Of a stretch of 64,000 nt of DNA, positions 36,410 to 46,107 are shown one piece after another (position 1 is the stretch's first letter; each line of letters opens with the position of its first letter). Source of the DNA: Achromobacter ruhlandii (lineage in GTDB: Bacteria > Pseudomonadota > Gammaproteobacteria > Burkholderiales > Burkholderiaceae_B); NCBI RefSeq assembly GCF_902859695.1, contig NZ_CADIJL010000031.1:1-64000 (forward strand). The letters run 5' to 3'. The notes under the pieces are model-generated. The model was not told where the DNA came from and did no database searches. It saw only the letters and a list, made by a program, of their open reading frames with translations. The position numbers and the translations under genes were made by a program.

Positions 36410-37474
36410 ATGAATGTAGAAGCTCTCGATCTGCTTGCCACGTCCGTTTTCCTGGTCAACGAACGCGGGCACATCGAATATGCCAATGCGGCCGCCGAGG
36501 ATCTTTTCGGCCGTTCCCGCAAGCAGTTGTGCGGCCATTCCGCCGCCACGCTGTTCGACAATCCGGAAAACATCCAATCGTCCATCGACCGCGCCGCGGC
36601 CGGCAGATATGCCGACGTCAGGCAGCTGGCCTCATTGCGCCGCGCCGCCGAATCGGTGGAAGTGGCCGTGACCACGGTGGGACTGAGCGGCCAACGCTGG
36701 CCCGCCCTGATCGAGACCCGCGAGATCGAGCAGCGCGTGCTTGCCGACCGCAACCATCGCCTGGTCGACGAGATCGAGGCGCATCGCGAACTGCTGCGCA
36801 ACCTCGCGCACGAAGTCAAGAATCCCCTGGGCGGCCTGCGCGGCGCCGCGCAACTGCTGGAAGCCGAGTTGCCGAGCGCGGCGCTGGCCGAGTACACCCA
36901 GGTCATCATTTCCGAAGCCGACCGCCTGCAGGCGCTGGTGGACCGCCTGAGCGGCCCGCAACGCGTGCCGCTGAACGCGCGGCCGGTGAACATCCACGAG
37001 ATCTGCGAGCGCGTCTGCGCCCTGATCCAGGCCGAATTCCGCAACGACGTCACGCTGGTGCGCGACTATGACGCGTCCATGCCCGACCTGAAAGGCGACG
37101 CCGCCCGGCTGATGCAGGCGGTCCTGAACGTGGCCCGCAACGCCGCGCAGGAACTGGTCGCGCGGCCCCAGGCGCCCGGGCTGGAGCCCGGCGTCGTCAC
37201 GCTGCGCACCCGCGTCGCGCGGCAGGTCATGCTGGCGCACCGTCAGCATCGCCTGGCGCTGGAGCTGTCCATCATCGATAACGGTCCGGGCGTGCCGGAG
37301 CACATCCGCGACCGCATTTTCCATCCCCTGGTCACCGCCCGCGCCGGCGGGACCGGACTGGGCCTGAGCCTGGCCCAGGATTTCGTGCAGCAGCACGGAG
37401 GCATCATCGAATTTGAATCCCGACCCGGGCGCACCGAATTTCGCCTGGTCCTACCGATGGAGCCCGCACTCTGA
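36410..37474 (+). CDS. ntrB: Nitrogen regulation sensor histidine kinase NtrB (GlnL)
   Basis: Cytosolic kinase and phosphatase of NtrC, 354 residues, without membrane segments. An N-terminal PAS-like domain (about 5-115) is followed by the H-box LRNLAHEVKNPLGGLRG with phospho-acceptor His134, then the ATPase domain with NVARNAAQE (N-box), DNGPGVP (G1) and GGTGLGLSLAQ (G2). In the Ntr system PII (GlnB) controls the kinase/phosphatase balance. The ATG at 36410 lacks a strong ribosome site (TTGAAA upstream). Its TGA overlaps the ntrC ATG by one base, so the two are coupled. Confidence 0.95.
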   Translation: MNVEALDLLATSVFLVNERGHIEYANAAAEDLFGRSRKQLCGHSAATLFDNPENIQSSIDRAAAGRYADVRQLASLRRAAESVEVAVTTVGLSGQRWPALIETREIEQRVLADRNHRLVDEIEAHRELLRNLAHEVKNPLGGLRGAAQLLEAELPSAALAEYTQVIISEADRLQALVDRLSGPQRVPLNARPVNIHEICERVCALIQAEFRNDVTLVRDYDASMPDLKGDAARLMQAVLNVARNAAQELVARPQAPGLEPGVVTLRTRVARQVMLAHRQHRLALELSIIDNGPGVPEHIRDRIFHPLVTARAGGTGLGLSLAQDFVQQHGGIIEFESRPGRTEFRLVLPMEPAL

Positions 37475-38979
37475 TGAAACCCGTATGGATCGTCGACGAC
37501 GACCAGGCCATCCGCTGGGTCCTCGAAAAGGCCCTGGCCCGCGCCGGAGTCCCCACCCGTAGTTTCTCCCAGGCCGCCGACGTGCTCGATGCGCTGGCGC
37601 ACGACACGCCCGTCGCCCTGGTTTCCGATATCCGCATGCCCGGCGGCAACGGTCTTGAATTGCTGCGCCAGCTGAAAGAACGCCATCCCGGCCTGCCGGT
37701 CATCGTTATGACCGCTTTCGCCGACCTGGACAGCACCGTGTCCGCCTTTCAGGGCGGCGCTTTCGACTACCTGGCCAAGCCTTTCGACGTGAACGAGGCG
37801 GTGGCGCTGATCCAGCGCGCCATGCAGGAATCGGCCCAGCCCGAAAGCCCCGAAGGGCAGGGCGAGGCCCAGAACAACGAACGCTGGATGATGACGCAGT
37901 CGTCCTCCACCGCCATGCAGGAAGTGTTCCGCGCCATCGGCCGGCTGGCGCAGTCCAAGGTCACCGTGCTGATCACCGGCGAATCCGGCACCGGCAAGGA
38001 ACTGGTGGCGCGCGCGCTGCACGGCCATGGCGTGCGCGCCAGCGGCCCGTTCGTGGCCCTGAACGCCGCCGCCATCCCGCGCGACCTGCTGGAAGCCGAA
38101 CTGTTCGGCCACGAGCGCGGCGCCTTCACCGGCGCCAACACGCTGCGCCGCGGCCGCTTCGAGGAAGCCCACGGCGGCACGCTGTTCCTGGACGAAATCG
38201 GCGACATGCCGATCGAACTGCAGACCCGCCTGTTGCGGGTGCTGGCCGAGGGCAGCTTTTACCGCGTCGGCGGCGCCCAGCCGGTGCGGGTCGACGTGCG
38301 CATCGTCGCCGCCACCCACCAGCCGCTGGAACAGCGGGTCGAGCAGGGGCTGTTCCGCGAAGACCTGTTCCACCGCCTGAACGTCATCCGGCTGCGCCTG
38401 CCGCCGCTGCGCGAACGGGTCGAGGATATCCCGGCGCTCGCCAACCACTTCCTCACCGCCAGCGCCCGCGCGCTGGGCGTGCCGGTCAAGCGCCTGACCC
38501 CGGAAGCGCTGGCGGTGCTGACCAAGTTCGACTTCCCCGGCAACGTGCGCCAACTGGAGAACTTCTGCCATTGGCTCACCGTCATGGCGCCGGGCCAGAC
38601 CGTTGAACGCGCCGATCTGCCGCCCGAGATCCGCGCCATGGAACACGCGCCCGCAGCCGGCACGGTTTCGCCCCGTCCGCCGGCTGGCAGTCCCGTGCCC
38701 GCCATCGGCACCGTGGTCCAGCACGCGCCATCCATCGTGCCCACGGACGACGGCGCTCCGCGCAACTGGCAGGACTCGCTGCTGCGGGACGCCCAGTACC
38801 GCCTCGAACGCGGCGAACCGGCCGTCATGGCCACCCTGACGCGCCAGTTCGAGAAGATCCTGCTGCAAAGCGCCCTGGACGCCAGCCGCGGCCGCCGCGT
38901 CGAAGCGGCCTCGCGCCTGGGCATCGGCCGCAACACCATCACCCGCAAGCTGCGCGAACTCGGCATCGAGGACGAGTAG
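37474..38979 (+). CDS. ntrC: Nitrogen regulation response regulator NtrC (GlnG)
   Basis: Sigma-54 activator of 501 residues. The receiver domain has the acidic pocket DDD (8-10) and phosphorylation site Asp52 in SDIRMPGGNG. The AAA+ domain contains Walker A GESGTGKE, the sigma-54 contact loop GAFTGA, Walker B LFLDEIGDM and the arginine-rich sensor region (LFHRLNVIRLRLPPLRER). The Fis-type helix-turn-helix is at the C-terminus (EAASRLGIGRNTITRKLRELG). A Pro/Ala linker of about 60 residues between AAA+ and HTH is longer than in E. coli. It should activate the glnA promoter here and other nitrogen genes elsewhere. Confidence 0.97.
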   Translation: MKPVWIVDDDQAIRWVLEKALARAGVPTRSFSQAADVLDALAHDTPVALVSDIRMPGGNGLELLRQLKERHPGLPVIVMTAFADLDSTVSAFQGGAFDYLAKPFDVNEAVALIQRAMQESAQPESPEGQGEAQNNERWMMTQSSSTAMQEVFRAIGRLAQSKVTVLITGESGTGKELVARALHGHGVRASGPFVALNAAAIPRDLLEAELFGHERGAFTGANTLRRGRFEEAHGGTLFLDEIGDMPIELQTRLLRVLAEGSFYRVGGAQPVRVDVRIVAATHQPLEQRVEQGLFREDLFHRLNVIRLRLPPLRERVEDIPALANHFLTASARALGVPVKRLTPEALAVLTKFDFPGNVRQLENFCHWLTVMAPGQTVERADLPPEIRAMEHAPAAGTVSPRPPAGSPVPAIGTVVQHAPSIVPTDDGAPRNWQDSLLRDAQYRLERGEPAVMATLTRQFEKILLQSALDASRGRRVEAASRLGIGRNTITRKLRELGIEDE

Positions 38980-39050
38980 GGCGCGTCTGCCAGGAACACG
39001 CGGGCGGCTTCGCGCCGTCCGCGTGACGTCCCGCCGCGCAGACGGCATGC

Positions 39051-39965
39051 TCACGCCATGCCGAGCAGCCCTTCGCAAAGGCGCGGCGACTTCAATTTCT
39101 GCAGCCACCACTTCAACGCTTCGCCCGGCGCTTCCGCCCGCCACGCATACGCCACGTGCTCGGTCAGCGACATGCCCTCGTCGGTATCGCAGATCACCAG
39201 CACGCCCTGCGCCAGATAGGGCGCCGCCAGCGTCAGCGGCAGGTAGCCGCATCCCAATCCCCGAATCTGTGCCTCGATCTTGGCCTGCATCGTCGGCATC
39301 ACCAGCGTCGGCTGCTCGGCCAGGATGCCGCGCGACTGCGGCGGCAGGTTGCGCGAGGTATCGGCCACCACCACCGCGCAATAGCGCGTGATGTCGGCGC
39401 GGCTCAGCGGCTGCGGCGCCGACGCCAGCGGATGGTGCGCCGCCACGCAGAAGCCGAACTGCGCCTGGCCCATCGTCACCGAGCGGTAGGGGCCGGTGGG
39501 TTCGCCCGCCGCGCCCGCGCCGATCACCAGGTCGGCGCGATTCGAGGTCAGCGCGTCCCAGTTGCCGCTCAGCACCTCGGTCGAAAAGCGCAGCGTGGTC
39601 GCGCTGCCCAGCGCCTGGAACTCTTCAACCAGGTCGTACAGCGGCCGCCACGGCAGCACCGCGCTCACGGCGATGCGCAGTTCCACCTCCCAGCCCGTCG
39701 CGATACGCTTGACCCGGCAGGCCAGGTCGTCCAGCGACTGCAGCACGTGGCGCCCGTCCTTGAGCAGCGCCTCGCCTGCCGGCGTCAGCAGCGCCCGGTG
39801 GCCCGAGCGGTCGAACAGCAGCACGTCCAGCCCATCCTCCAGCTTGCGGATCGCGTAGGTCACGGCGGAGGGCACCTTGTCCAGTTCGCGCGCCGCCTTG
39901 GCGAAGCTGCCGTGGCGCGCGATCGCATCCACCAGGACGAGCAATTCGGGGGTGATCGGCTGCAT
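39051..39965 (-). CDS. LysR-family regulator of the pirin genes (predicted)
   Basis: DNA-binding regulator of 304 residues with the N-terminal winged HTH (LLVLVDAIARHGSFAKAARELDKVPSAVTYAIRKLED) and a periplasmic-binding-protein-like effector domain. It is divergent from the pirin gene with a perfect palindrome between them, so it likely controls pirin expression. The ATG at 39965 is selected by GGAG nine bases upstream; an ATG at 39992 would add nine residues. The inducer is unknown. Confidence 0.85.
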   Translation of the reverse strand: MQPITPELLVLVDAIARHGSFAKAARELDKVPSAVTYAIRKLEDGLDVLLFDRSGHRALLTPAGEALLKDGRHVLQSLDDLACRVKRIATGWEVELRIAVSAVLPWRPLYDLVEEFQALGSATTLRFSTEVLSGNWDALTSNRADLVIGAGAAGEPTGPYRSVTMGQAQFGFCVAAHHPLASAPQPLSRADITRYCAVVVADTSRNLPPQSRGILAEQPTLVMPTMQAKIEAQIRGLGCGYLPLTLAAPYLAQGVLVICDTDEGMSLTEHVAYAWRAEAPGEALKWWLQKLKSPRLCEGLLGMA

Positions 39966-39987
39966 CGGCGCGCTCCGGCAAGTTTCG

Positions 39988-40002
39988 TTCAAATAATTTG
40001 AA
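39988..40002. promoter_or_regulatory. Perfect 15-base palindrome, LysR operator candidate
   Basis: TTCAAATAATTTGAA is a perfect dyad that fits the T-N11-A form of LysR boxes. It lies 23 bases upstream of the lysR start and 147 bases before the pirin gene. A further TTCAAAT half-site follows at 40010-40016, giving a likely two-site arrangement. Confidence 0.7.
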
Positions 40003-40149
40003 TGGTTTCTTCAAATCATAGCGTCAAATCGGCCTTCAGGTACGCGCACAATGTCACTCATGCCGGTTGAGCAGTGAGGCTTTCAGCAATACCGCAAGAC
40101 AAGCCGGTCACCGCAAGACCATTCACTTATTTGAAACAGGGAGTCCACT

Positions 40150-40848
<699 letters not shown>

Positions 40849-41002
40849 CGGTCGGCGGCCGGGCGAACCTGACGGTCCGTCCGGCGTTGTTTTCGATACG
40901 CGTCGCCCGCCCGACAACGGGCGGCGGCGCGGCAGGCGGTTCAGCAAAGCCCCCCCGGGCCTTAACATGGTCCCGAGACGGCCAACCTACAGGAGTATTC
41001 CC

Positions 41003-41908
41003 ATGTCCACTTTGTCCCAAGCCGGCGACAGCCAGATCGAAACCGTGGTGGTGCCGCGCAGCAGCGACCTGGGCGGCTTTGAAGTCCGGCGCGCACTGCC
41101 CTCGGCGCAGCGCCGCACCGTCGGCCCGTTCGTCTTCCTGGACCACATGGGCCCGGTTGAATTCACGGCCGGCTCGGGCATCGACGTGCGCCCGCATCCG
41201 CACATCGGCCTGTCCACCGTCACCTATCTATACGAAGGCTCGATGGTGCATCGCGACGGCGCCGGCAACACCCAGACCATCCTGCCCGGCGAGGTGAACT
41301 GGATGACGGCCGGCCGTGGCATCGTGCACTCCGAACGCTCCTCGCCCGAAAGCCGCCAGGCCGCGCAGCGCCTGGCCGGCCTGCAGATCTGGGTCGGCCT
41401 GCCCAAGGCCCACGAGGAATCCGATCCCGGTTTCACCCACTATGGCCTGGACGCCCAGCCCGTGGTCGAGGGAGAGGGGGTGCGCGCGCAGGTCGTGGCC
41501 GGCTCGCTGTTCGGCAAGACCTCGGCCGTCAAGACCCATTCGCCGCTGTTCTATGGCGACATGCAGTTGCAGGCCGGCGCCGTCACCGTGCTGCCCGCGG
41601 AACACGAAGAGCGCGCCGCCTACCTGGCGATCGGCTCGGTCGAGGTGGACGGGCAGGTGTTCGAGAGCGGCCGCCTGATCGTGTTCGCGCCCGGCCGTCC
41701 GGTGCAGATCCGCGCCTGTACCGACGCGCGCTTCGCGGTGCTGGGCGGCGAACCGCTGGAAGGCCCGCGCTTCCTCTGGTGGAATTTCGTCTCCAGCAGC
41801 AAGGACCGCATCGAGCAGGCCAAGGAAGACTGGCAGCGCAACCGCTTCGGCCAGACCGTGCCGGGCGACGAGACCGAGTTCATCCCGCTGCCGCCGCCGC
41901 GGGCCTGA
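41003..41908 (+). CDS. Pirin family protein 2
   Basis: Bicupin of 301 residues. It has FVFLDHMGPVEF, the metal motif RPHPHIGLSTVTYLYEG, GEVNWMTAGRGIVHSERS, and a C-terminal extension (FLWWNFVSSSKDRIEQAKEDW) typical of the longer pirin subgroup. AGGAG at 40991-40995 precedes the ATG. It is separated from pirin 1 by 154 bases, so it may have its own promoter or share the LysR-controlled message. Two pirins of different subgroups next to one another suggests they act on related substrates or redox sensing. Confidence 0.9.
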   Translation: MSTLSQAGDSQIETVVVPRSSDLGGFEVRRALPSAQRRTVGPFVFLDHMGPVEFTAGSGIDVRPHPHIGLSTVTYLYEGSMVHRDGAGNTQTILPGEVNWMTAGRGIVHSERSSPESRQAAQRLAGLQIWVGLPKAHEESDPGFTHYGLDAQPVVEGEGVRAQVVAGSLFGKTSAVKTHSPLFYGDMQLQAGAVTVLPAEHEERAAYLAIGSVEVDGQVFESGRLIVFAPGRPVQIRACTDARFAVLGGEPLEGPRFLWWNFVSSSKDRIEQAKEDWQRNRFGQTVPGDETEFIPLPPPRA

Positions 41909-41965
41909 CGCGCCCGGCCGGAGCGCCGGGCGACATGCGCCTGGCGGCTCCGGCCGGTTCGCCGT

Positions 41966-42589
41966 CTATCCGGCTTTCAACAACTCGAACGCCTCTCCCT
42001 TGAACACGCGCGCGGGATCACCCCGTGCCACCTCGTGGTGGAATTGGCGCCGCCGGGCCCGCTCCGTGGCATGCGCGGCCTGCTCATGTTGGACCAGCCG
42101 ATGCGCGATCAGCAGCGCGGCGATGCGCTTGTTGGCATGCTGGCTGCGCTCGGACTGCACCTTCACGCTGATGCCCGTCGCCACGTGCGTCGCGCGCACC
42201 GCGGATTCCGTCTTGTTGACGTGCTGGCCGCCCGGCCCGGATGCGCGCGTCGTTTCGAAGCGTATTTCCGTGTCCTGGCGGATGGCCGGCGGGTCGCAAC
42301 GCAACGCGCCGATGAACCAGTTCTTGCGCGGGTGGCCAGGGCGATAGGGGCTGGGGCAGATCCACTGGATCGATCCTTCCCAGCACGCGGCCAGGCCGGC
42401 CGCGCCCGGACCATCGAGGGCCAGCAGCACCGAGCGATAGGTGCCGGCTCGGGCGCCGGTCTCCTGTTCGAGGATATCGATGCCAACGCCGCGCGCCTCG
42501 GCCTCGCGCAACAGGTAGGCAAGGGCCTTGGCGACCGCCAGGCAGCACTCATCGGGGCCCTGGGCCGCGGATAACTGTAGCAGCATCAT
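41966..42589 (-). CDS. prfH: PrfH, peptide chain release factor-like ribosome rescue factor
   Basis: Class I release factor homologue of 207 residues with the peptidyl-tRNA hydrolysis motif GGQ (120-122) in [20 protein letters not shown]. The N-terminal part is short and lacks the anticodon-recognition domain of RF1 and RF2, as in PrfH. It is the second gene of a unit with rtcB: the rtcB stop and the prfH ATG overlap as TGATG, with GGGGGAG eight bases before. PrfH/RtcB2 pairs are known to act together on ribosomes with cleaved 16S decoding-centre RNA: PrfH releases the peptide and RtcB reseals the RNA. A GTG three codons upstream is a less likely start. Confidence 0.92.
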   Translation of the reverse strand: MMLLQLSAAQGPDECCLAVAKALAYLLREAEARGVGIDILEQETGARAGTYRSVLLALDGPGAAGLAACWEGSIQWICPSPYRPGHPRKNWFIGALRCDPPAIRQDTEIRFETTRASGPGGQHVNKTESAVRATHVATGISVKVQSERSQHANKRIAALLIAHRLVQHEQAAHATERARRRQFHHEVARGDPARVFKGEAFELLKAG

Positions 42590-43725
42590 CAGCAGCACTC
42601 CCCCCGGGTCTTGTAGGTCAACACCGGGCGCAGCCTGGCCAGCGCCGTCAGCAGGCCCGCCTGTTGCAGGCTGGCGATGATGCTGTCCACGGGTTTGTAC
42701 GCTTCCGGCGCTTCCTCATAGATCAGTTGCTTGTCCTGGCAGATGACATGGCTGCCCAACCGGGTCTTGCTCAGTTGCGCGGGACTGTAGCGCTTGAACA
42801 GCCTGTCCTTGCACTCGCTGCGCATCCACTTGCGGCCCGCCCCGTGTGCCAGCGAGAACAGGCTGGCCTCGCTGGCGATCGGCGCCACCAGATAGCTGAA
42901 GTCGCCGCGCGAACCGGGGATGATGACCGGCCCGCCGTCGGACGGGGTCGCGCCCTTGCGGTGCAGCCAGCCCGCTTCTCCGGCGATGACGGCGGGGGTT
43001 ACCAGGTTGTGGTCGACGTCCAGCACCTGTTCGCCATCCACGCCCCAGCGTGCCAGCATGCGGCGCGCAATGAGGTGGCGATTGGCCTGCGCGAATCGCA
43101 ACGCGTCATCGTGTTGCGCCAGGTAATCCCGGCATGCGGCGCTGTCCTGCTCGAGGCCGTCATGGCCATGGCGACGGACGTGTTCCTCCAGGATCGAGCG
43201 GCCCAGGCCCCGCGAACCGCTGTGCTCCAGCAGCAGCAACTTTTTCTCGTCGATGCGCAAGGCCGCCAATGCCTGCGCATCGTGGATTTCGTCGATGCAC
43301 TGCAGCTCGGCGAAGTGGTTGCCGCCGCCGATGGTGCCCAGCGCCTGCCGATGGCCGACGCCGGCGGGCGCCAGTTCCGACACCAGCGCCTGCCACGAGT
43401 CGTCCAGCGGTTCGTCGATGTTGCGCAGCCGCTTGTCGAGCTTGTCGGGCGCGACTTTGCGGCTTTCGAGATGCGTCGACCAGAGCGCCATGCCGCAGCC
43501 GATGTCGCCGCCGATCAAGGCCGGATACAGGCGGCCGAGCGAGAAGAACGCGGCGCCCACCGGATAGCCGCGTCCGGGATGCAGGTCCGGCATGCCCGCG
43601 ACGCGGCGCATGCCGGCGAGCCTGGCGGTGGTATGGAGTTGTTGGATCGCGTTGCCTTCGATCCAGGTGTCGTCCGAGGCGATCAATGTGACGCGCTCGG
43701 ACAGTGCTTGAATGCAATTGCCCAT
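42589..43725 (-). CDS. rtcB: RtcB-family RNA ligase (RtcB2 type, partner of PrfH)
   Basis: GTP- and Mn-dependent RNA 3'-phosphate ligase of 378 residues. Metal ligands and catalytic groups are intact: DIGCGM (Asp74, Cys77), GGGNHF (Asn136, His137), EHSGSRGLG (His168), DVDHN (His239) and AHGAGRKW with the guanylylated His294. The N-terminal motif [10 protein letters not shown] fits the RtcB fold. The size is close to the shorter RtcB2 branch rather than the roughly 480-residue tRNA-splicing RtcB. It precedes prfH with overlapping codons, so the two are cotranslated. Confidence 0.93.
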   Translation of the reverse strand: MGNCIQALSERVTLIASDDTWIEGNAIQQLHTTARLAGMRRVAGMPDLHPGRGYPVGAAFFSLGRLYPALIGGDIGCGMALWSTHLESRKVAPDKLDKRLRNIDEPLDDSWQALVSELAPAGVGHRQALGTIGGGNHFAELQCIDEIHDAQALAALRIDEKKLLLLEHSGSRGLGRSILEEHVRRHGHDGLEQDSAACRDYLAQHDDALRFAQANRHLIARRMLARWGVDGEQVLDVDHNLVTPAVIAGEAGWLHRKGATPSDGGPVIIPGSRGDFSYLVAPIASEASLFSLAHGAGRKWMRSECKDRLFKRYSPAQLSKTRLGSHVICQDKQLIYEEAPEAYKPVDSIIASLQQAGLLTALARLRPVLTYKTRGECC

Positions 43726-44247
43726 GGAAAATTCCAGATCAGGTCATGAGGAGGGCTTGCTCTCATTGCGCTCGCGCGCGCCCAGGTCACGCCAACACTC
43801 GCCGCGAAAGCGCGGCGGGCGCAGGCGACCCATGGCGAGGCGTTCACAGCGGCCGCGGCCGTGTGGATGCGGTACGGATGAGAGACCCTGTCAGGCAGGT
43901 CCGGGCCAAGGCAATGCGAATGGTCTGCCGCCAGGAATGCGGCAAGGAAATTCGAACGTGCTAGACGCGGCCTGCAACGGGGGAAGTCTGTTGTTGCATG
44001 GTGCTTTCCTCCTGTGCAGTACGGTGTGTGGGGGTAGGGCGGCGCATCGGGCGCGGCGCCTGGGGGCCGGCGAAGCCGCGACGCAATCAAGGCGCCGCTT
44101 GCCGGGAAGTCCGCACTGTATCACCGATCGCGGCGGATTGATCGGCGCACGTGCGAAGAACCGCGATTTCGTTCGTCATGGCGTCTGAATTGCGCCACAC
44201 AGTATGATGCGCATCCCTAACGTGATAACAATCGGGATGGAGACATC
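43726..44247. other. 522-base intergenic region between rtcB2-prfH and the Bug gene
   Basis: No gene of ordinary size is credible here. It holds the 12-codon upstream ORF described separately, a GC hairpin CGCCGCG-AAAG-CGCGGCG at 43800-43817, and an imperfect TGCCGC/GCGGCA hairpin around 43928-43946. The promoter of rtcB presumably lies beyond 44000, so the rtcB leader would be long, about 280 bases. No tRNA or Y-RNA-like structure was recognised by eye. Confidence 0.5.
43961..43999 (-). CDS. Possible 12-codon leader peptide upstream of rtcB2-prfH
   Basis: The peptide MQQQTSPVAGRV begins at ATG 43999 and ends at TAG 43963-43961. An almost ideal ribosome site, AGGAGGAAAGCACC-ATG, stands directly before it, stronger than that of most genes in the window. 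It lies about 235 bases upstream of rtcB on the same strand. Such leaders can regulate by ribosome stalling or by coupling, and a gene pair that repairs ribosomes is a sensible target. Function is unproven, and chance occurrence is possible; the main evidence is the ribosome site. Confidence 0.4.
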   Translation of the reverse strand: MQQQTSPVAGRV

Positions 44248-45225
44248 ATGCAACGCTTTACCCTGAACGCGCTGCGCGGCCTGGCCGCGCTGGCGCTGGT
44301 CCATGGCGCCGCTGCCGCCCAGGCCGCCGGCTATCCGGCCAAGCCCATCGTGTTCATCGTGCCGTACACCGCCGGCGGCACCACCGACCTGGTGGCGCGC
44401 ACCGCCGGCGCGAAAGTGGCCGAGAAACTGGGCCAGCCGGTCATCGTCGAAAACCGTCCGGGCGCCGGCGGCAACATTGGCATGGACGCCGTGGCCAAGG
44501 CCGCGCCGGACGGCTACACCATTGGCTTCGGCGCCATCTCCACCAATGCGCTGAATCCCTTCGTCTATCCGTCGATGCCGTTCGATCCGACCAAGGACTT
44601 CACCGGCATCAGCATGCTGGGCGCGTCCTCGGTGGTGCTGGAGACCGGCCCGTCGCTCAAGGCGGGCAGCGTCAAGGATCTGGTGGCCTACGCCAAGCAG
44701 CATCCGGGCACGGCCTTCGGCACGCCGGGCACCGGCACCTCGATGCACCTGGCCGGCGTCATGTTCGACCAGCTCACCGGCGCCGGCATGCAGCACATTC
44801 CCTACAAGGGCAGCGCGCAGGCGCTGAACGACCTGCTGGGCGGACATCTGCCGATCCTGTTCGACAACCTGCCAGCCTCGCTGCCGCACATCAAGTCGGG
44901 CAAGGTCCACGCGTTGGCCGTCACCGGCAGCAAGCGCGCGCCGGCCCTGCCGGACGTGCCGACGCTGGCCGAGCTGGGCTATGGCGGGGCGGTGGTGGAT
45001 CCGTGGTTCGCCGTCTATGGCCCGGCCAGGATGCCGCCGGAAATCACGGCCGCGTTGAGCGAAGCCTTCCAGGCGGCGCTGGCGATGCCGGATGTCAAGG
45101 ACAAGCTGGAGCAGGCCGGTTTCATGCCGTATGGCTCGACGCCGGCGGAAGTGGAACGCCTGACCCGCAGCCAGTACGAGTCGTTCAAGGCGCTGTCGCA
45201 GAAGGTGAAACTGTCGGCCGACTGA
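44248..45225 (+). CDS. Bug-family tripartite tricarboxylate transporter substrate-binding protein 1
   Basis: Periplasmic solute receptor of 325 residues. A signal peptide ends at about residue 27 (AAAAQAAG). The Bug-family landmarks are YPAKPIVFIVPYTAGGTTDLVART, the substrate loop IVENRPGAGGNIGMDAVAKA, and APDGYTIGFG, followed by HIPYKGSAQALNDLLGG. No TctA/TctB membrane genes are nearby, as is common for the many orphan Bug genes of Bordetella and relatives. GATGGAGACATC precedes the ATG. The ligand, probably a carboxylate or amide, cannot be read. Confidence 0.92.
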   Translation: MQRFTLNALRGLAALALVHGAAAAQAAGYPAKPIVFIVPYTAGGTTDLVARTAGAKVAEKLGQPVIVENRPGAGGNIGMDAVAKAAPDGYTIGFGAISTNALNPFVYPSMPFDPTKDFTGISMLGASSVVLETGPSLKAGSVKDLVAYAKQHPGTAFGTPGTGTSMHLAGVMFDQLTGAGMQHIPYKGSAQALNDLLGGHLPILFDNLPASLPHIKSGKVHALAVTGSKRAPALPDVPTLAELGYGGAVVDPWFAVYGPARMPPEITAALSEAFQAALAMPDVKDKLEQAGFMPYGSTPAEVERLTRSQYESFKALSQKVKLSAD

Positions 45226-45321
45226 TCGGCCGTCGTGGGCGCGGGCCGCGCCGCCGGCCGGACCCGCCGCAATCGCCGGTTCGTTGCGTGCCGCGCCCAT
45301 GCCCCGGGCGCGGCCCTTGGA

Positions 45322-46107
45322 TCAGCGTCCGCGCGCGAAGACCTGCTCGCGTTGCTCCACCAGCGCTTCGCGGCGGATGAAGTCGCGCACGAAGTCGTCC
45401 GTCGGGTGGTGGTGCAGGTTGTAGGGCGTGTCCCATTGAGCGATGCGCCCGGATGCCATGACGCCGATGCGGTCGGCGATGGCGAAGGCCTCGGCCTGGT
45501 TGTGGGTCACCAGGATGGCGGTGTGGCCCGTGGTCTTCAGGATCTCGCGCACCTCGAAGGCGAGGCGCTCGCGGGTGTCGACATCCAGGTTGGAAAACGG
45601 TTCGTCCAACAGCAGCAGGTCGGGCGAGGGCGCCAGGGCCCGCGCCAGCGCCACGCGCTGCTGCTGCCCGCCGGAGATCTCGTGCGGATAGCTGTTGGCG
45701 GCATGCGCCAGGCCGACCAGCGCCAGCATTTCCTCGACGCGGCGGGCGCGCTCGGCGCGCTCCAGGCGGCGCAGGCCGAAGGCCACGTTCTGCGCCACCG
45801 ACAGATGCGGGAACAAGGCGTAGTCCTGGAACATCATGCCGACGCGGCGCTTTTCCGGCGCGACCTGCTCGGCGGGCGAGGAGATGACCGCGCCATCGAG
45901 CAGGATGCGTCCGGCGCGCACCGGTTCGAAGCCGGCGATGGCGCGCAGCACCGTGGTCTTGCCGCAGCCGGATTCGCCCAGCAGGCAGCCGATGTGGCCG
46001 GCGGGCAGGCCCAGCGTCAGGTCCTGCACCACGGGCCGCAGGCCCTTGGGGGTGTCGTAGGCCAGCGAGAGGTGATCGAGTTCAAGCAGATCGGGCACGA
46101 TGTTCAA
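45322..46107 (-). CDS. fbpC: FbpC-like ferric-iron ABC transporter ATPase
   Basis: ATP-binding subunit of about 261 residues. Walker A GESGCGKTT, Q-loop FQDYALF, signature SGGQQQRVALARAL, Walker B LLLLDEPFSNLD and switch His VTHNQ are all present. It is the third gene of fbpA-fbpB-fbpC. The start is not obvious: a TTG at 46107 overlaps the permease TGA as TTGA and keeps the frame, while a GTG at 46098 gives 258 residues and a better-spaced GGGA. No ATG is available. It lacks the longer C-terminal regulatory domain of some Fbp/Fut ATPases. Ferric specificity is inferred from the neighbours. Confidence 0.9.
   Translation of the reverse strand: MNIVPDLLELDHLSLAYDTPKGLRPVVQDLTLGLPAGHIGCLLGESGCGKTTVLRAIAGFEPVRAGRILLDGAVISSPAEQVAPEKRRVGMMFQDYALFPHLSVAQNVAFGLRRLERAERARRVEEMLALVGLAHAANSYPHEISGGQQQRVALARALAPSPDLLLLDEPFSNLDVDTRERLAFEVREILKTTGHTAILVTHNQAEAFAIADRIGVMASGRIAQWDTPYNLHHHPTDDFVRDFIRREALVEQREQVFARGR

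Noticed and set aside
43683-44090. Minus-strand 135-codon frame upstream of rtcB
   Set aside because: No family resemblance and no ribosome site, and it runs through the rtcB start in another frame; the short ORF with a strong ribosome site in the same region was kept instead.
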